From Synanceia verrucosa (Eukaryota > Chordata > Actinopteri > Perciformes > Synanceiidae): DNA of 64,000 nt. Both the position numbers and the translations under genes were made by a program. Numbering within the stretch: position 1 is the first letter of the stretch; every line of letters begins with the position of its first letter. The notes under the pieces were generated by a model. That model worked only from the letters and a program-made list of their open reading frames with translations, made no database searches and had not been told where the DNA came from. This document shows, one piece after another, positions 11,286 through 22,662 of the stretch. The stretch spans positions 12,487,001 to 12,551,000 of the forward strand of contig CM056552.1 of NCBI GenBank assembly GCA_029721515.1. Direction: 5' to 3'.

Positions 11286-14200
11286 GTTAGCGCTTGGAAT
11301 TTTTGTTGCTTCACTGTTAGTTAAAATTCTGATTTCTATGCGTTAATGCATTGATTAACACTAATCCAGCGTATCATAAATAACACTCAAAGGGACTATT
11401 GTGCATCAAGGTTTTGGTTTTGGTACAAAGCTAAAAAAAAAAAATCTTTTAATAAATTCCACCTTTTTCTGCCATCATTCTTATATTTTACATATACAGT
11501 ATTTGTGTCTGTTATTTATTGTTTTATTGTTTTCACTGCTTGTGTTCTGTTTCTAATACACCTGTTATTAATTTACACTAATGTGATGAATGTTGCTATA
11601 TAAATAAATTTTGTTATTATTAATATTTCTCTTACTCTTTCTTTTTGCAGAATTGTATATTATTTTTTTACAGTTATTTCTTCCACACTAAAGACTTGGC
11701 CCATCCCTGCTGGATCCTGGATCCTCATTGTGTTCCTGCTGGACCAGAACCAGAGGGTCCGGATGTCTTCATGTCCCTCGTCACCCGAACACAGCGACGT
11801 GTTCACTGAGTGAACACACAGTTATTCTCTATTATTAAGCCACTTTATGTAGGGGAGAGCAAAGTGTTGGGATCTATGTGGTGAATGCATTTTTAAATAT
11901 GTTTTATTACAAATGATTAATCTTAGGAGCAGGTTTAAGTGCATTATAAATTGTGTAAAAGTGTTGAAAGCCACAGAAACATATTCAGAAACTGAGCATT
12001 TGAAAAAAGACCTCAGGATTTCTGTCCATTTCTGATGTCACTAATCTATATTATACTGAAATGCACTCAAACAGCGTTTCAGGCAGACTGAATGAAGAAA
12101 ATTTAGCTGTTGTTGTTTAAATCATGTAAACATATTCTGGTAGAAATAAAATATAAGCAAATCCTGACAATTAGCAACAATATGGAATCTTTAATAATCA
12201 CATGGTTGTTATGTAAAAGAGCAGCAGTGATCATTTCTGTGGTGAGATGAAAAAGTAGTGATCATTAATAGGTATTTGCTGAGTGAGATAAAGGTGAAGT
12301 TGAGACTGAAGTTGCTTTGTTGTTTACTGTCCCGTCTACAAGGACATAAGGCAAGTACTTTTTATTTGCCATGCTTGGGAGAGAAGGCTGAATATTTAGT
12401 TTAATACCGAGCAGTAAAATAAACTCTATTTAACCTGTAATTGTGTAATTGAAAGAAATGTTTGACTGTATGTTTGTGTCTTGAGGATCGAGCACTTTAT
12501 CTGCTTGACAGAAAAATAAAGACTCAATTAATTCAGGAGTAAAATGTTTTTTTTTTACTAGTAAAAGGCCTGCATTTGAAATCTGACTCAAGTTAAAATA
12601 CATGTCCTCAAACCATTAAAAGTGAAAGTATTTCTAATGCAGAAGAATAATTAGTGACTGCTGGATTTAAACTCTATCTTTTGCTACACTGGTGATGACT
12701 TGCAGCTTACAGTAAAAAAAAACATGGCCGACTAACAAACTGTTAACGCTAACTTTTTCTTTGATAACTTTTGAGCAGATAAAATAACTATTTCCTAATA
12801 ACATGGAGACACACCAGTTTACATGCAAGAACATGTATTTTTGCTAAATTTCTATTTCTATCTTCATGTTGCCATGAAGTTGAGATGGAAAAGTTTTTAA
12901 TAGCAATTCTTTTATAGCTAAACCTTGAAACGTGATTGTTCAAAACATACTTTGATGTTTAATTTACACCTCAAATGTTCATTGATTCCTTCCAAAACAC
13001 AACTCAGGTTGATAACAATGAGACACAAAATGTAAATCTCCAAAATACAAAAGAAATCATGTTTGAATTGAAATTAAAATGCTCTAAATGGTGACAGTTA
13101 TTCAATTGAAATTATCGCTATATCGATGCATTTATTCAGCAGCAGCATTATAATGCTTGTATGCTGGTTTATGTAGTTTAAATTATATATAATATACATA
13201 TTTTCAGATTATATTTGAAAAGTAACTAAAACTGTCAAATATATTAGTGGAGTTAGAATTAATATATAATGTGGAAGTACAAGGAAATAGAAAGTACAGT
13301 GCAGGTAATTAATGTAAATTAAATGTATCAATCCTAAGAGTCAATATTTTATTATTGATATTTGGGCATCCATCCATGTTGTTGTGAAACTAAATGAAAA
13401 CAAAGTGGTTAAAAAATATAATTTCCAAAAATGAAAAAAAAATATTAGTTAAAAGATGAAGAATTAGAAGAATTCTCACATATTTTGTTGTGAAGAGAAG
13501 TAAACCTTCAGTGTGATTATTTAATGTGTTGCTCGTCTGTCTTTGGCCACATGAGAGCGCTGCTGCTTCACATCAGATCCAGACACCTGCTTCATGCTGC
13601 TGTGCTGAAAAAGTTTAGCAATACTAAAAAGTCTGAAAAGGTTTCCCAAGAAAACAAAGCTGTATTTCTTAAAATCATGTCTTTCTTCTGTCCTGATTAA
13701 AGTTGAAAACAAAAACATCTTGAAACAGCTGGACTTTATCTCACGAGAGGTTTTGATTCTTTGTTTTTAATTTTTGTTTGTCTTTTACTCAAAAATATCA
13801 CCGTGAAACTCCCCCCATGGATAACTAACACCAAGGCAAGCACATTTTATATTATATTTCTTAAATGTTATGTGAAAATATACAAACGAGTCATTATCTT
13901 ATTGAATATCATCTTAATAAATACAACCCTTGATAAAACCAGGTTGAAATCTCTTGTTTCATTTTGTTTTCATTTTCATTCAAGAGATCATAGATATCTG
14001 TCTTTATCACTCCATTAACCTGAACACACTGTCAACAACCATGAAAAAATAAAATATAATGTTATATAGAAGTAGAAACCACTTTGTAACAAACTATAGA
14101 GAGGAATAGATGAATAGAGTAAGAACTAAATGAACAGATATCACCATGAATATGAACTTCTCCAGCTGATTACTGACATTGAGACCATTATTTTTTAAAA

Positions 14201-14399
14201 ACTTTATGTTTAAATGAGTAAATGAGGGTTCATCCGACGTTGACTTTGGTGAATTTAGGAGAAATCTACAGATGTAAACAGACAAAGTAGTAAAATAAAC
14301 ACATTGTTGTGTGTTTGGGATGTTTTCTTTCCTTTAATGTGAAATAAGAACTTCTATAAACAGTGTTATAGAAGAAAAATGGTCCAAAGTGTCATCATT
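11286..14399. other. Intergenic, nothing recognised
   Basis: Three kilobases of AT-rich DNA. Small open frames at 13521-13718 and 13761-14018 have no recognisable domain and lie in AT-rich sequence, so I do not call them. Confidence 0.5.
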
Positions 14400-15181
14400 G
14401 ACCAACACTAGAAAAGCACTCAGAGAGCACAGAGCTCCACCAAGGCAGCATTCTGAGAGAGCGTATTGATCTTGACCAAAGTGAATTGGTGACTTCTGGA
14501 TATATTAGTTTATAGAAGAAGAAGAAGAATTCCTTTATTAATCCCTCAATGAGGGAAATTACATTTTTACATTTTTTACTCTGTTAGTATATATATATAT
14601 ATATATTTCAATTGCACATTACACACACAAGTCATGAAACAAACACATGCACATGCATTAGAGGAGAGGTGTCAGAGTGAGGGGGCTGCCCCTTATCCAG
14701 GCGCCCCGAGCAGTTGGGGGTTCGGTGCCTTGCTCAAGGGCACCTCGGCAGTGCCCAGGAGGAGGAGGAGCTACCAGTCCACTCTCCACATTTTGGTCCG
14801 ACCTGGACTTGAACTGGCAACCCTCCAATTCCCAGCCCAAGTCACTACAGACTGAGCTACTGCCGCCCCAGTACCTAATACTGCCGCCCCAGTACCTAAT
14901 ATACCAAATTAGGTGATGATTGGTTGAGAATTGTACACCCTGGAGTGTTCAGAAATATTCAAAATCTCCCAAATATTATCATGTAGTGACTTTTCATTTG
15001 ACCTTGATGACCTTGAATTGGATCCGATCACCACCAAAAATAAAGCAGTTTTAAGTTAGGATACTTCTGACCAATCCTGAAAAATTTGTCAAAATCCATC
15101 CATAACTTTTTGAGTTATTTTACAAACCAACAAATAAACAAACCCTGGTGAAAACATAACCTCCTTGGTGGAGGTAATAAT
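14400..15181. mobile_element. MITE copy related to the one at 3852, interrupted by a SINE
   Basis: The right half (about 14985-15181) matches the element at 3852-4158: GGATCCGATCACCACCAAAA, the AGTTAGG phrase, then AACCCTGGTGAAAACATAACC and the end GGAGGTAATAA. The left part at 14400-14512 (CACTCAGAGAGCACAGAGC, CCACCAAGGCAGC) may be the other side of a longer relative. The SINE at 14514-14876 lies between them. Confidence 0.5.
14514..14876 (-). mobile_element. tRNA-derived SINE, minus strand
   Basis: Read on the minus strand, the head has an A-box-like TAGCTCAGTCTGTAG and a B-box-like GTTCAAGTCC. The 3' end reads CCCTCATTGAGGGATTAATA followed by AAGG and a (TTC)n tail. A piece of a similar 3' tail is present at 21535-21600. 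The element contains (AT)n at 14588-14607. Just beyond its 5' end a 21-bp piece is tandemly duplicated (14859-14879, 14880-14900). Confidence 0.75.
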
Positions 15182-15494
15182 GTTTTGGAAGAAAGAATTT
15201 TTAACACAGACAGAATTTGATGGAAAGTCTGTAGTGAAATCTGTGTTAATGGTGAATAGTCGTGCAGTAAGTCCTCCACTGTTTATCTCAATGAGACTGA
15301 ATAAGAGAATAACACCTCTCTGCTTAATGTAAGTCTGGTTGTCTCTGCTCTTAATTCAGACTAATGGGAAGATGTTATAGTGTGACATTCTTGACTCTGT
15401 CATAATGTTGAATGTGTGATGTTTGCTGTCTGTCTGGTATTTGTCTGGAGCCCAGAAACATGTTTCCAACCAAACATAGCAGCACACAGTTACT
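15182..15494. other. Intergenic, nothing recognised
   Basis: No gene or repeat identified. Confidence 0.5.
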
Positions 15495-15554
15495 CATTGT
15501 GTTCTTCATTGTGTTCCTCATTGTGTTCCTCATTGTCTTCTTCACTGTGTTCTC
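15495..15554. repeat. 12-bp minisatellite
   Basis: About five tandem copies of CATTGTGTTCCT with small changes. The period is a multiple of three, so it stays open in several frames; I do not read it as coding. Confidence 0.85.
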
Positions 15555-15716
15555 TGTGTCCAACCTGAGGGCTGGATGTTTACACTGGAGGCCTGCAGCT
15601 TCCTAACAGAGACCAGCTCACAACGTCCATATTTAGACAGTTAGCAGATCCAACTGCTCAGCATGTTTATGACAGCGAGACACCAGACACAAGCCAGCAT
15701 TTTATACCCGCATATG

Positions 15717-15742
15717 GTGTGTGTGTGTGTGTGTGTGTGTGT
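15717..15742. repeat. (TG)n microsatellite
   Basis: Thirteen TG units, followed by ACATTGTGGGGACAAA, a phrase common next to fish repeats. Confidence 0.9.
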
Positions 15743-15861
15743 TGACAAAGTAACATTGTGGGGACAAAGCAGGTCTTCCAACCCGTCTGACAGTAAGCCA
15801 TAAAAATAGCATGACATCACACGGACATTCAGTGTGTCATAAGGTACATTGTACATTCAGG

Positions 15862-17347
15862 CAAGAGAGACAACTTGAAAGAACCAGAGAAAACTAAGAG
15901 AGAAGCAGTGAGAACCAAGAGAGAACCAAGGCAGAACCAGAGAGAACTAGAGTGAACCAAGAGAGAACTAACATAGAACCGGAGAGAACCAGAGAGAAAC
16001 AAGAGAGAACTAAGATAGAACCAGAGAGAACCAGAGAGAAACAAGACTAACATAAAGAATGAAGAGAGAATGAGAGAAACAAGAGAGAACCTGTGAGACA
16101 CTGTGGCTCAGTGGTAGAGTGCAATAACCGAAGGGTTGGCAGCTTGAATCCAGCTCCATCATTGTCATCATTGATGTTGTGTCCTTGGGCAAGGCACTTT
16201 ACTCACATTGCCTCATATGAATGGGTATGAATGTGCATGAAAGTTGGTGGTGGCTGGAGGGGCCATAGGCGCAAAATGGCAGTCACGCTTCTGTCAGTCT
16301 GCCCCAGGGCTACAGTGTAGCTTACCACCACCGGTATGACTGGTGTGAATGAATAATGGTTTCTGTTAAGTGCTTTGGGTGTCATGAAAGGTGCTTTATA
16401 AATCCAAGCCATTACTATTATTATTATAATATAGAACAAGATAGAAAGCAGAGAGACCACAGAGAGAATCAGAGAGAACTGAGAGTAACAGAGAGAATGA
16501 AGAGAGAACCACAGAGAACTAGAGAGAACCCAGAGAGAACCAGAGACAACCAGAGAGAACTAGAGACAACCAGGGAGAACTAGAGAGAACCAAGAGGAAA
16601 GCACAGAGAACCAGAGAGAACCAACAGAGGACCAAGAGAGCACCAGAGAGAACCAAGAGAGTAACAGAAAGAACAAAGAGAGACTGAGAGAACCACAGGG
16701 AATTAGTGAGAACCAAGAGAGAACTAGAGAGAACCAAGAGAGAATCAAGAGAGAACCACAGAGAACCACAGAGAACTAGTGAGAACCAAGAGAGAACTAG
16801 AGAGAACCAAGAGAGAATCAAGAGAGAATCAAGAGAGAACCACAGAGAACTAGTGAGAACCCAGAGAGAACTAGAGACAACCAGGGAGAACTAGAGAGAA
16901 CCAAGAGGAAACCACAGAGAACTAGTGCGAACCGAGAGAGAACTAGAGACAACCAGGGAGAACTAGAGAGAACCAAGAGGAAACCACAGAGAACCAGAGA
17001 GAACCAACAGAGGACCAAGAGAGCACCAGAGAGAACCAAGAGAGTAACAGAAAGAACAAAGAGAGACTGAGAGAACCACAGGGAATTAGTGAGAACCAAG
17101 AGAGAACTAGAGAGAACCAAGAGAGAATCAAGAGAGAACCACAGAGAACTAGTGAGAACCCAGAGAGAATCAAGAGAGAACCAGAGAGAACTAGTGAGAA
17201 CCAAGAGGGAACCACAGAGAACTAGTGAGAACCCAGAGAGAACTAGAGACAACCAGAGAGAACTAGTGAGAACCAAGAGGGAACCACAGAGAAGCAGAGA
17301 GAACCAACAGAGGACCAAGAGAGCACCAGACAGAACCAAGAGAGAAC
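15862..17347. repeat. Long GAGAACCA-rich minisatellite, split by a SINE
   Basis: Tandem array of units close to GAGAACCAAGAGAGAACTAG, with a basic period near 10-11 bp and a composite period near 21 bp. It occupies 15862-16097 and 16433-17347. A block of about 180 bp that includes AACAGAGGACCAAGAGAGC near 16623 recurs 383 bp further on, and part of it recurs again 300 bp after that, so there is higher-order structure. Because 21 is a multiple of three and stops are rare, long open frames run on both strands (Arg/Glu-rich on +, Leu/Ser/Val-rich on -). Their heptad repetition reflects the DNA repeat, and I do not call a gene. Confidence 0.93.
16098..16432 (+). mobile_element. tRNA-derived SINE with LINE2-like tail, inserted in the minisatellite
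   Basis: The head contains an A-box-like TGGCTCAGTGGTAGAG (about 16103) and a B-box-like GGCAGCTTGAATCCAG. The body includes TCCTTGGGCAAGGCACTT. The tail reads GTGCTTTATAAATCC, then (ATT)n, as in SINEs that borrow an L2-type LINE tail. Minisatellite units flank both sides, so the SINE landed in an existing array. Confidence 0.8.
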
Positions 17348-18404
17348 CTTCACTGCCATAGGGAGAACATGCAGACTCCACACAGAAGGAACCTGTTCAG
17401 ATTAGAACCTGAGACCTTCCAGCAGTGAGGCGACAATGCGAACACTAAAGTAAGAACGTAAAATGCAAAAAATCAACTTAACTACTAAACTCTTTTCACA
17501 AACTATGGAAACGTCTCCTGTCCTCCATCTCTGTCTTTATATTCTCCACATCATTAACTCTTCCTGTAGCATGAAAGCCTGGATGTGTTTACACTGCAGT
17601 CAGTACAGGACACTGAATACACTCATCCTAACTTCTGCACCCTGACTACACCTTCTACTACAGTACTGCTCTGTGCATGTTGTGCTGCACTGCCACTGAA
17701 AACAGCAATGACATTACTGCCCACTGCTGAGGCCATGTGTGTGTGTCTATGTGGAGGATAATGGTTCATGTTCTTGTTTTTGATTTTGCAGGAATCCAAC
17801 TGAGCAGCTGCTGTAAATCAGCGTCCAAACCTCCACACAGCAGAACACCATCTCTCTCTCTCTCTCTCTCTCTCATTCATTCTGTGTGTCTCTCTACCTT
17901 TCTGTTTGAAGCCGAGCTGCATTTAATTCCCAGTTTCCCTCCCCCTCAGAGACTCCACACTCCATCCCATCCCGTCCTTGCCTTTGTTTCTCTCTCTCTT
18001 CCACCTACACCTTCTCCCCCTCTTTCATTCCATCTCTCATCATCCACCGCCTTCAGCGATAACCGGCCTCCCAGCAGAGAATTATGAATAGAATTCAAAT
18101 CAGTTGAGCTTTACTGTCTTCACCTGCCCCCTCCATGTCTGCCTCTACTTTGTAACTTTCTCCAACTGTTTCGTATTGATTATAGCTGTGACCTCACACC
18201 CACAACCACTCAGCCTCCTATACTTAACCCCTTCACTTCTGCTGTCGGCTTCTCGCCTTGGAATGCTGCCAACCACTCAGAAAAAAATAAAAATAAACAC
18301 GTCCGCCATGATTGAAGGAGGTGATAAAGTGTATGACGAGTATATTGGGTTTGTCCTCCCCCACAACTTCCACTTCTAAAAACTAAAGCCGAAGCTGAAG
18401 AGCC
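17348..18404. other. Intergenic with (TC)n tract, no gene called
   Basis: Pyrimidine-rich around 17850-18050, with (TC)n at 17850-17873. TTTGCAG at 17786-17792 followed by more complex sequence looks like a splice acceptor, but no exon is supported. Confidence 0.4.
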
Positions 18405-18860
18405 TTAAGGCTGCAGTTTCTCTATCAGCCATCAGGGGGCGACTCTGTAGAAAAGTATCATACTTCTCTGTTGATTTATTACCTCAATAAACATTGTAAA
18501 CATGAGTTTATGGTCTCAGTCACTAGTTTCAGCTCTTCTTCAATACAGTGGGATGTATGTTTAGTAATTATGGTCCCAGTCAGAGTCAAACAGACCATAA
18601 AGTAGGAAATGATTTAGGATACCTTATGATTGACAGGTCGTTACCACAGTGTTGTCTAGTCTGGGTGTTGTCTGTGTTTTTATCTTACAACTTTCACCCT
18701 TTCACAGTGTTAACATGTCACTTCTGGTTGCACAAAAAAAAAAAAAAAAACAGATGCCAGCATCAAAATGCAAAAATCAGTGCTTCAAAACAGCAGTCCA
18801 CAACCCAACAGGTGACTATGTTCACTGACTGCATAGTGAGAGGAGATGATGGACATAAGG
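18405..18860 (+). repeat. Dispersed repeat family A, copy 1
   Basis: Contains GGGGGCGACTCTGTAGAAAA, ACATTGTAAACATGAGTTTA, TATGGTCCCAGTCAGAGTC, AAACAGACCATAAAG and ATGATTGACAGGTCGTTACC in order, the same order as at 33530-33990 (+) and 29880-30265 (-). Poly(A) lies at 18734-18750. Partial copies sit at 22080-22170 and 37080-37140. The class is unknown, and there is no coding capacity. Confidence 0.75.
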
Positions 18861-19716
18861 TTGTGTGTCATAGTGTTGTTAGCCTAGCTTAGCACTAAAG
18901 GCCTCATCACACCAAGTCCAGATTTTTCATATGTGTCTGACACTTTTTTAAAAGTGTAAAATTCTCAGTCAAATACAAAACTGAATGAATTACACGGCTG
19001 TTCTGTAATCACAATTCAGCATCTCTGTATTCCTTTTTCCTTTATCCTTAAGTGTTTCATGCTTAAGTTAAAATGTGTAAGTTTAACAAAATTAACTTTG
19101 AAGAAAAATAGGTGGCAAGTTTTTGTCTTCCCCTTTCAGATTATTATTCAAAAAGAGTCTTCAAGCAAGTCCAGTTGATTAATTTTTGCTTTATTAATTT
19201 TTTTGATTTACCTTGAGCTGGATGACTGAGAACCTTCACAGACATTATTCCATGTTATAATCCTGTGGAGAAAAACTAATAATGAAGAAAGAAGAAGAAG
19301 TAAAACATTTGTTTCCTTAAATAGAAGGAGAAGACAATGTTAATGAATGATGAACACAACACAAGGTCATATCTTCAAACAGCAAGAATTTTGGATGAAA
19401 AGATCAGACTTGGTCTGCAAAAGGCCCAAAGACTCAACACAAAAGAAAAATAGCTCACCTGGGTCAGCTCAAAGTTTTAATGAATGCACCTTTAACTTCT
19501 TTATTTTGGTCATTTGTTTCAGACAAAATAAAGCTGTTGACTTTCAGTCTCACAGACAGTTAAGGGCCTCTGACATTATCAGCCTGATCAATGAAATCGA
19601 GTGATCAGCTGGAACACCTGCTATTGACTGGCTGTTATTTCCTGAAACCTTTACCGGCTCCTAATGATGACGTCTGACTTGAAGCTGCAAAAAGACCTCC
19701 ATTTGTTTTACTCTAC

Positions 19717-19720
<4 letters not shown>
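18861..19720. other. Intergenic, nothing recognised
   Basis: AT-rich sequence. The 85-codon open frame at 19347-19604 has no recognisable motif. Confidence 0.5.

Positions 19721-19721
<1 letters not shown>

Positions 19722-19771
<50 letters not shown>
19722..19771. repeat. (AT)n microsatellite
   Basis: About 25 AT units directly abutting the end of the Tc1 element. Tc1 inserts at TA dinucleotides. Confidence 0.95.
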
Positions 19772-19772
<1 letters not shown>

Positions 19773-20507
19773 CCAAAAGTATTCGCTCATCTGCCTTGAC
19801 TCGGATATGAACTTAAGTGACATCCATTCCAAATCCATAGGGTTCAATATGACATTGGTCCACTCTTTGCTGCTATAACAGCTTCAACTCTTCTGGGAAG
19901 GCTGTCCACAAGGTTTAGGAGTGAGTTTATGGGAATTTTTGACCATTCTTCCAGAAGTGTATTTGTGAGGTCACACACTGATGTTGGATGAGAAGGCCTG
20001 GCTCTCAGTCTCCGCTCTAATTCATCCCAAAGGTGTTCTATCAGGTTGAGGTCAGGACTCTGTGCAGGCCAGTCAAGTTCATCCACACCAGACTCTGTCA
20101 TCCATGTCTTTATGGACCTTGCTTTGTGCACTGGTGCACAGTCATGTTGGAAGAGGAAGAGGCCAGCTCCAAGCTGTTCCCACAAAGTTAGGAGCATGGA
20201 ATTGTCCAAAATGTTTTGGTATGCTGAAGCATTCAGAGTTCCAATGCAGTCCGACAAGTATCGTTCTCCTGGCAACCGCCAAACCCAGATTCGTCCATCA
20301 GATTGCCAGATGGAGACGCGTGATTCATCACTCCAGAGAACGTGTCTCCACTGCTCAAGAGTCCAGTGGCGGCGTGCTTTACACCACTGCATCCGACGCT
20401 TTGCATTGCACTTGATGTTAAGTCCAACATGGTTGGGTTGCCTGAACCCAAACCTAAGAGTGTTTTGGTATAATGCACAGCAAGAATCAGTGTTTACCTG
20501 CATGTGA
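19772..20507 (-). mobile_element. Tc1/mariner element, 5'-truncated
   Basis: The 3' end carries a Tc1-type terminal inverted repeat (GCCAAAAGTATTCGC) starting at 19772 against a (TA)n tract. The transposase frame lies within. No matching inverted repeat was found on the right, and homology stops abruptly near 20507, so the left half of the element in its own orientation is lost. Confidence 0.85.
19844..20503 (-). pseudogene. Tc1-like DD34E transposase, N-truncated with internal deletion
   Basis: A 219-codon open frame, against about 340 residues for a complete Tc1 transposase. The catalytic triad is visible: Asp in LWSDESRVS, Asp in FQHDCAPVHKA and Glu in NLIEHLWDELE, with exactly 34 residues between the last two (DD34E). 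The WPAQSPDLNLIEHLW motif and the C-terminal RRVEAVIAAK are present. Missing are the N-terminal paired helix-turn-helix DNA-binding domains and a block between ERYLSDCI and LNASAYQ that in relatives holds a Gly-rich loop before the second Asp. The internal loss kept the frame open. Without DNA-binding and Gly-rich segments it should be inactive. Confidence 0.9.
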
Positions 20508-21531
20508 AAGGTGATGCAGAGGGGTCAGAAAAAGTGTTATTATTTCATGTGTTGGGATGTGTTATTACATGTATACATAGTATACAATATGTATACATAT
20601 TATACAGTATATGTCATTAGATGTCATTTTAATAATGGTTGCTTAATATACCACATTATCTGGTCCATGAAAAAACATCCACATTCACTGTATCTATGAT
20701 TTACAGAAACACCAACATTTTTTCTGACTGGGTCGTCTCATGCTGACGGACAAGATGCAGATAAAGGTGGATATTTTCAGTCTCTCCTTTAAGAGCTTCG
20801 TGGTGTTACTAACAGTGTCTCCTACTTCAGCACCTGTTTGACAATCGTGTCACGTGGCCCGTTGCACATAATGACTGCTGACAGGACATTTTAGCTCATT
20901 TTGGCGCTATAAACTGTATCTTTAACTAGTTAGGAAAATTACATTTTTTTTCCATGTGGAAGTTGATCTGCTATATCTGCTAGATTTAGAGCCACCAGTT
21001 AATCAGAGTCACAGCGTGAGCACCATGACTGCAGCACAGAGCCGGTTATATAATGGATGACTGTGGGATTCCCAGCAGCTCCGCGTCCTCCACTCAGCAA
21101 TGTGAAGGTGGTGGGGGGGGTGGGTCTGCAGGATGGATGGCATCCGAGGGAGGAAGGTATTGATGCTGCAGATTGTGATCATGAGTGTGAACGGCTTGGG
21201 TTGGCCACTGGCTCCTCCGCTCTTCAATAATCCAATAATTACAAGCAGCATGTTAACGGGGGATCCCTCTGCTGCTGGGTGAAAGTTACGTCCTTACCAC
21301 ACCGCCTGTTTGAGTGCACCACATCGAAATATTACACTTAACAAGCTGAACCACAACAGTGTCCTCAAGGAAGAGTGTCCCTGTGATTCTGGATAGTCCC
21401 CAGAGCACACCGACTGTTTCCAGCGGGGCTGAATTTAGTACCTGTCAAGACTCAAGCCTCCATGGCTGCTTTACATCCTTCATACCTACTGTAAATACAT
21501 GTGTTTTTTCTGATTCATCTTGTTCTGTTAA
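20508..21531. other. Intergenic, nothing recognised
   Basis: Contains a run rich in TATACAT around 20570-20615. No gene seen. Confidence 0.5.
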
Positions 21532-21640
21532 TATAAGATAAAATAATCCTTTATTTGTCCCACAAATGGGGAAATTTACATTGTTACAGCAGCAGTGAAT
21601 AGTGCAACATTTCAATAAGGGTCTACAATAAAAGATAAAA
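21532..21640 (-). mobile_element. 3' tail fragment of a LINE/SINE family
   Basis: On the minus strand reads AATTTCCCCATTTGTGGGAC, then AAATAAAGGATTATTT, like the 3' end of the SINE at 14514-14876. Only the tail is present. Confidence 0.5.
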
Positions 21641-22478
21641 ACCAGTGACATCAGTAAACTGATTGCAAGTTAAAAGATAACTTTTTGTTTCTTGTGTCTC
21701 ATCATTTTGGGAAAAAGTTTTTTTTGTTACTTAGACATAAAAACATGAAAATAGGGCCCAGCTTATCCTTTAAGAGTGAATGCAAAAGTAAAAAACAAAT
21801 ACTATATCTTTGTTTACAAAAGGCACATGGTACTATTATGTATACAGTACACAGTATCTCTTATTGCCAACAAATCCCACAAAAACAGTGTCTTGGTCTG
21901 ATTTAATGCTTTTTTTTTTTTTTTACTATTTCTGAGCCCAGATCAAGAGAAGTGACACCAAAGTGCCTTAAAGCTGCATTATCTCTAGCATTTCAGGATT
22001 TTAACCCTTTCGCTTTGTGTTTTCAGTTCATGATAATTGATTCTAAACTTTTTTGTTCTGAATCTTATTCGGTGTTTGCTTGTACCTAGCTCCACCCCCT
22101 TGTGTCACTTCTGGTTGCACTTTAACAAGATGGTGTCAGCCAAAATTCAGAAATCAACACTTTAAAGGCTAAGTGCCATTTTTTTTTTTTTTTTTTTTAA
22201 CAAATTGGACCTTATTACTGGATAAAATACTGTCATTTACTCACCCATATATCTTTGGAGTCATTTGGAGTATTTCTGACGACATTGGGATTTGATAATA
22301 TCCAATTAACAGGAGTGAATGGGGCACAGAAATGCAGCCAGTAAATGACACAAACTGGACCATTTCTCAAATAACAGACATTGAATAAGATGGGCTACAC
22401 TATTACTATTCTCATTTGAGTTCGGAGTTGTCCGTAACTTGAGAAAATTCAATCTGAAAACAGAGTCTACTTCCTGGG
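21641..22478. other. Intergenic with repeat fragments
   Basis: Poly(T) at 21910-21924 and 22179-22198. 22080-22170 shares CTCCACCCCCTTGTGTCACT and TTCTGGTTGCA with repeat family A. 22199-22478 has a repeat-like character but no second copy was found in this window. Confidence 0.4.
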
Positions 22479-22662
22479 TATTATCATTAACCAAGGACCG
22501 CTAGTGCCCACCTATGTGTCCTTCACAGTGCCTGAAATAAAATATATAAAATAATATATCTTATTTGTGCAGTTGTCACATACACATACCTGCTTTGTTT
22601 TAGCTCAGCAATGTGAAGGACACATAGGTGGGCACTAGGGGTCCTTGTTAAACGATAATATA
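22479..22662. repeat. Long near-perfect palindrome
   Basis: Arms 22491-22527 and 22612-22648 are inverted copies with about two mismatches over 37 bp. Both contain CTAGTGCCCACCTATGTGTC. Weaker pairing (TATTATCATTAA against its counterpart) extends outward to about 22479 and 22662. The 84-bp centre is AT-rich. No target duplication was seen. It may be a fold-back element or an inverted duplication within an older repeat. Confidence 0.85.

Noticed and set aside
14795..14876. tRNA gene on the minus strand
   Set aside because: It is the tRNA-like head of a SINE; no acceptor-stem pairing is apparent.
16519..17381. Leu/Val/Ser-rich 100-187-codon frames suggesting a membrane protein
   Set aside because: They are the minus-strand reading of a 21-bp minisatellite; the heptad pattern comes from the DNA repeat, and a matching Arg/Glu frame exists on the other strand.
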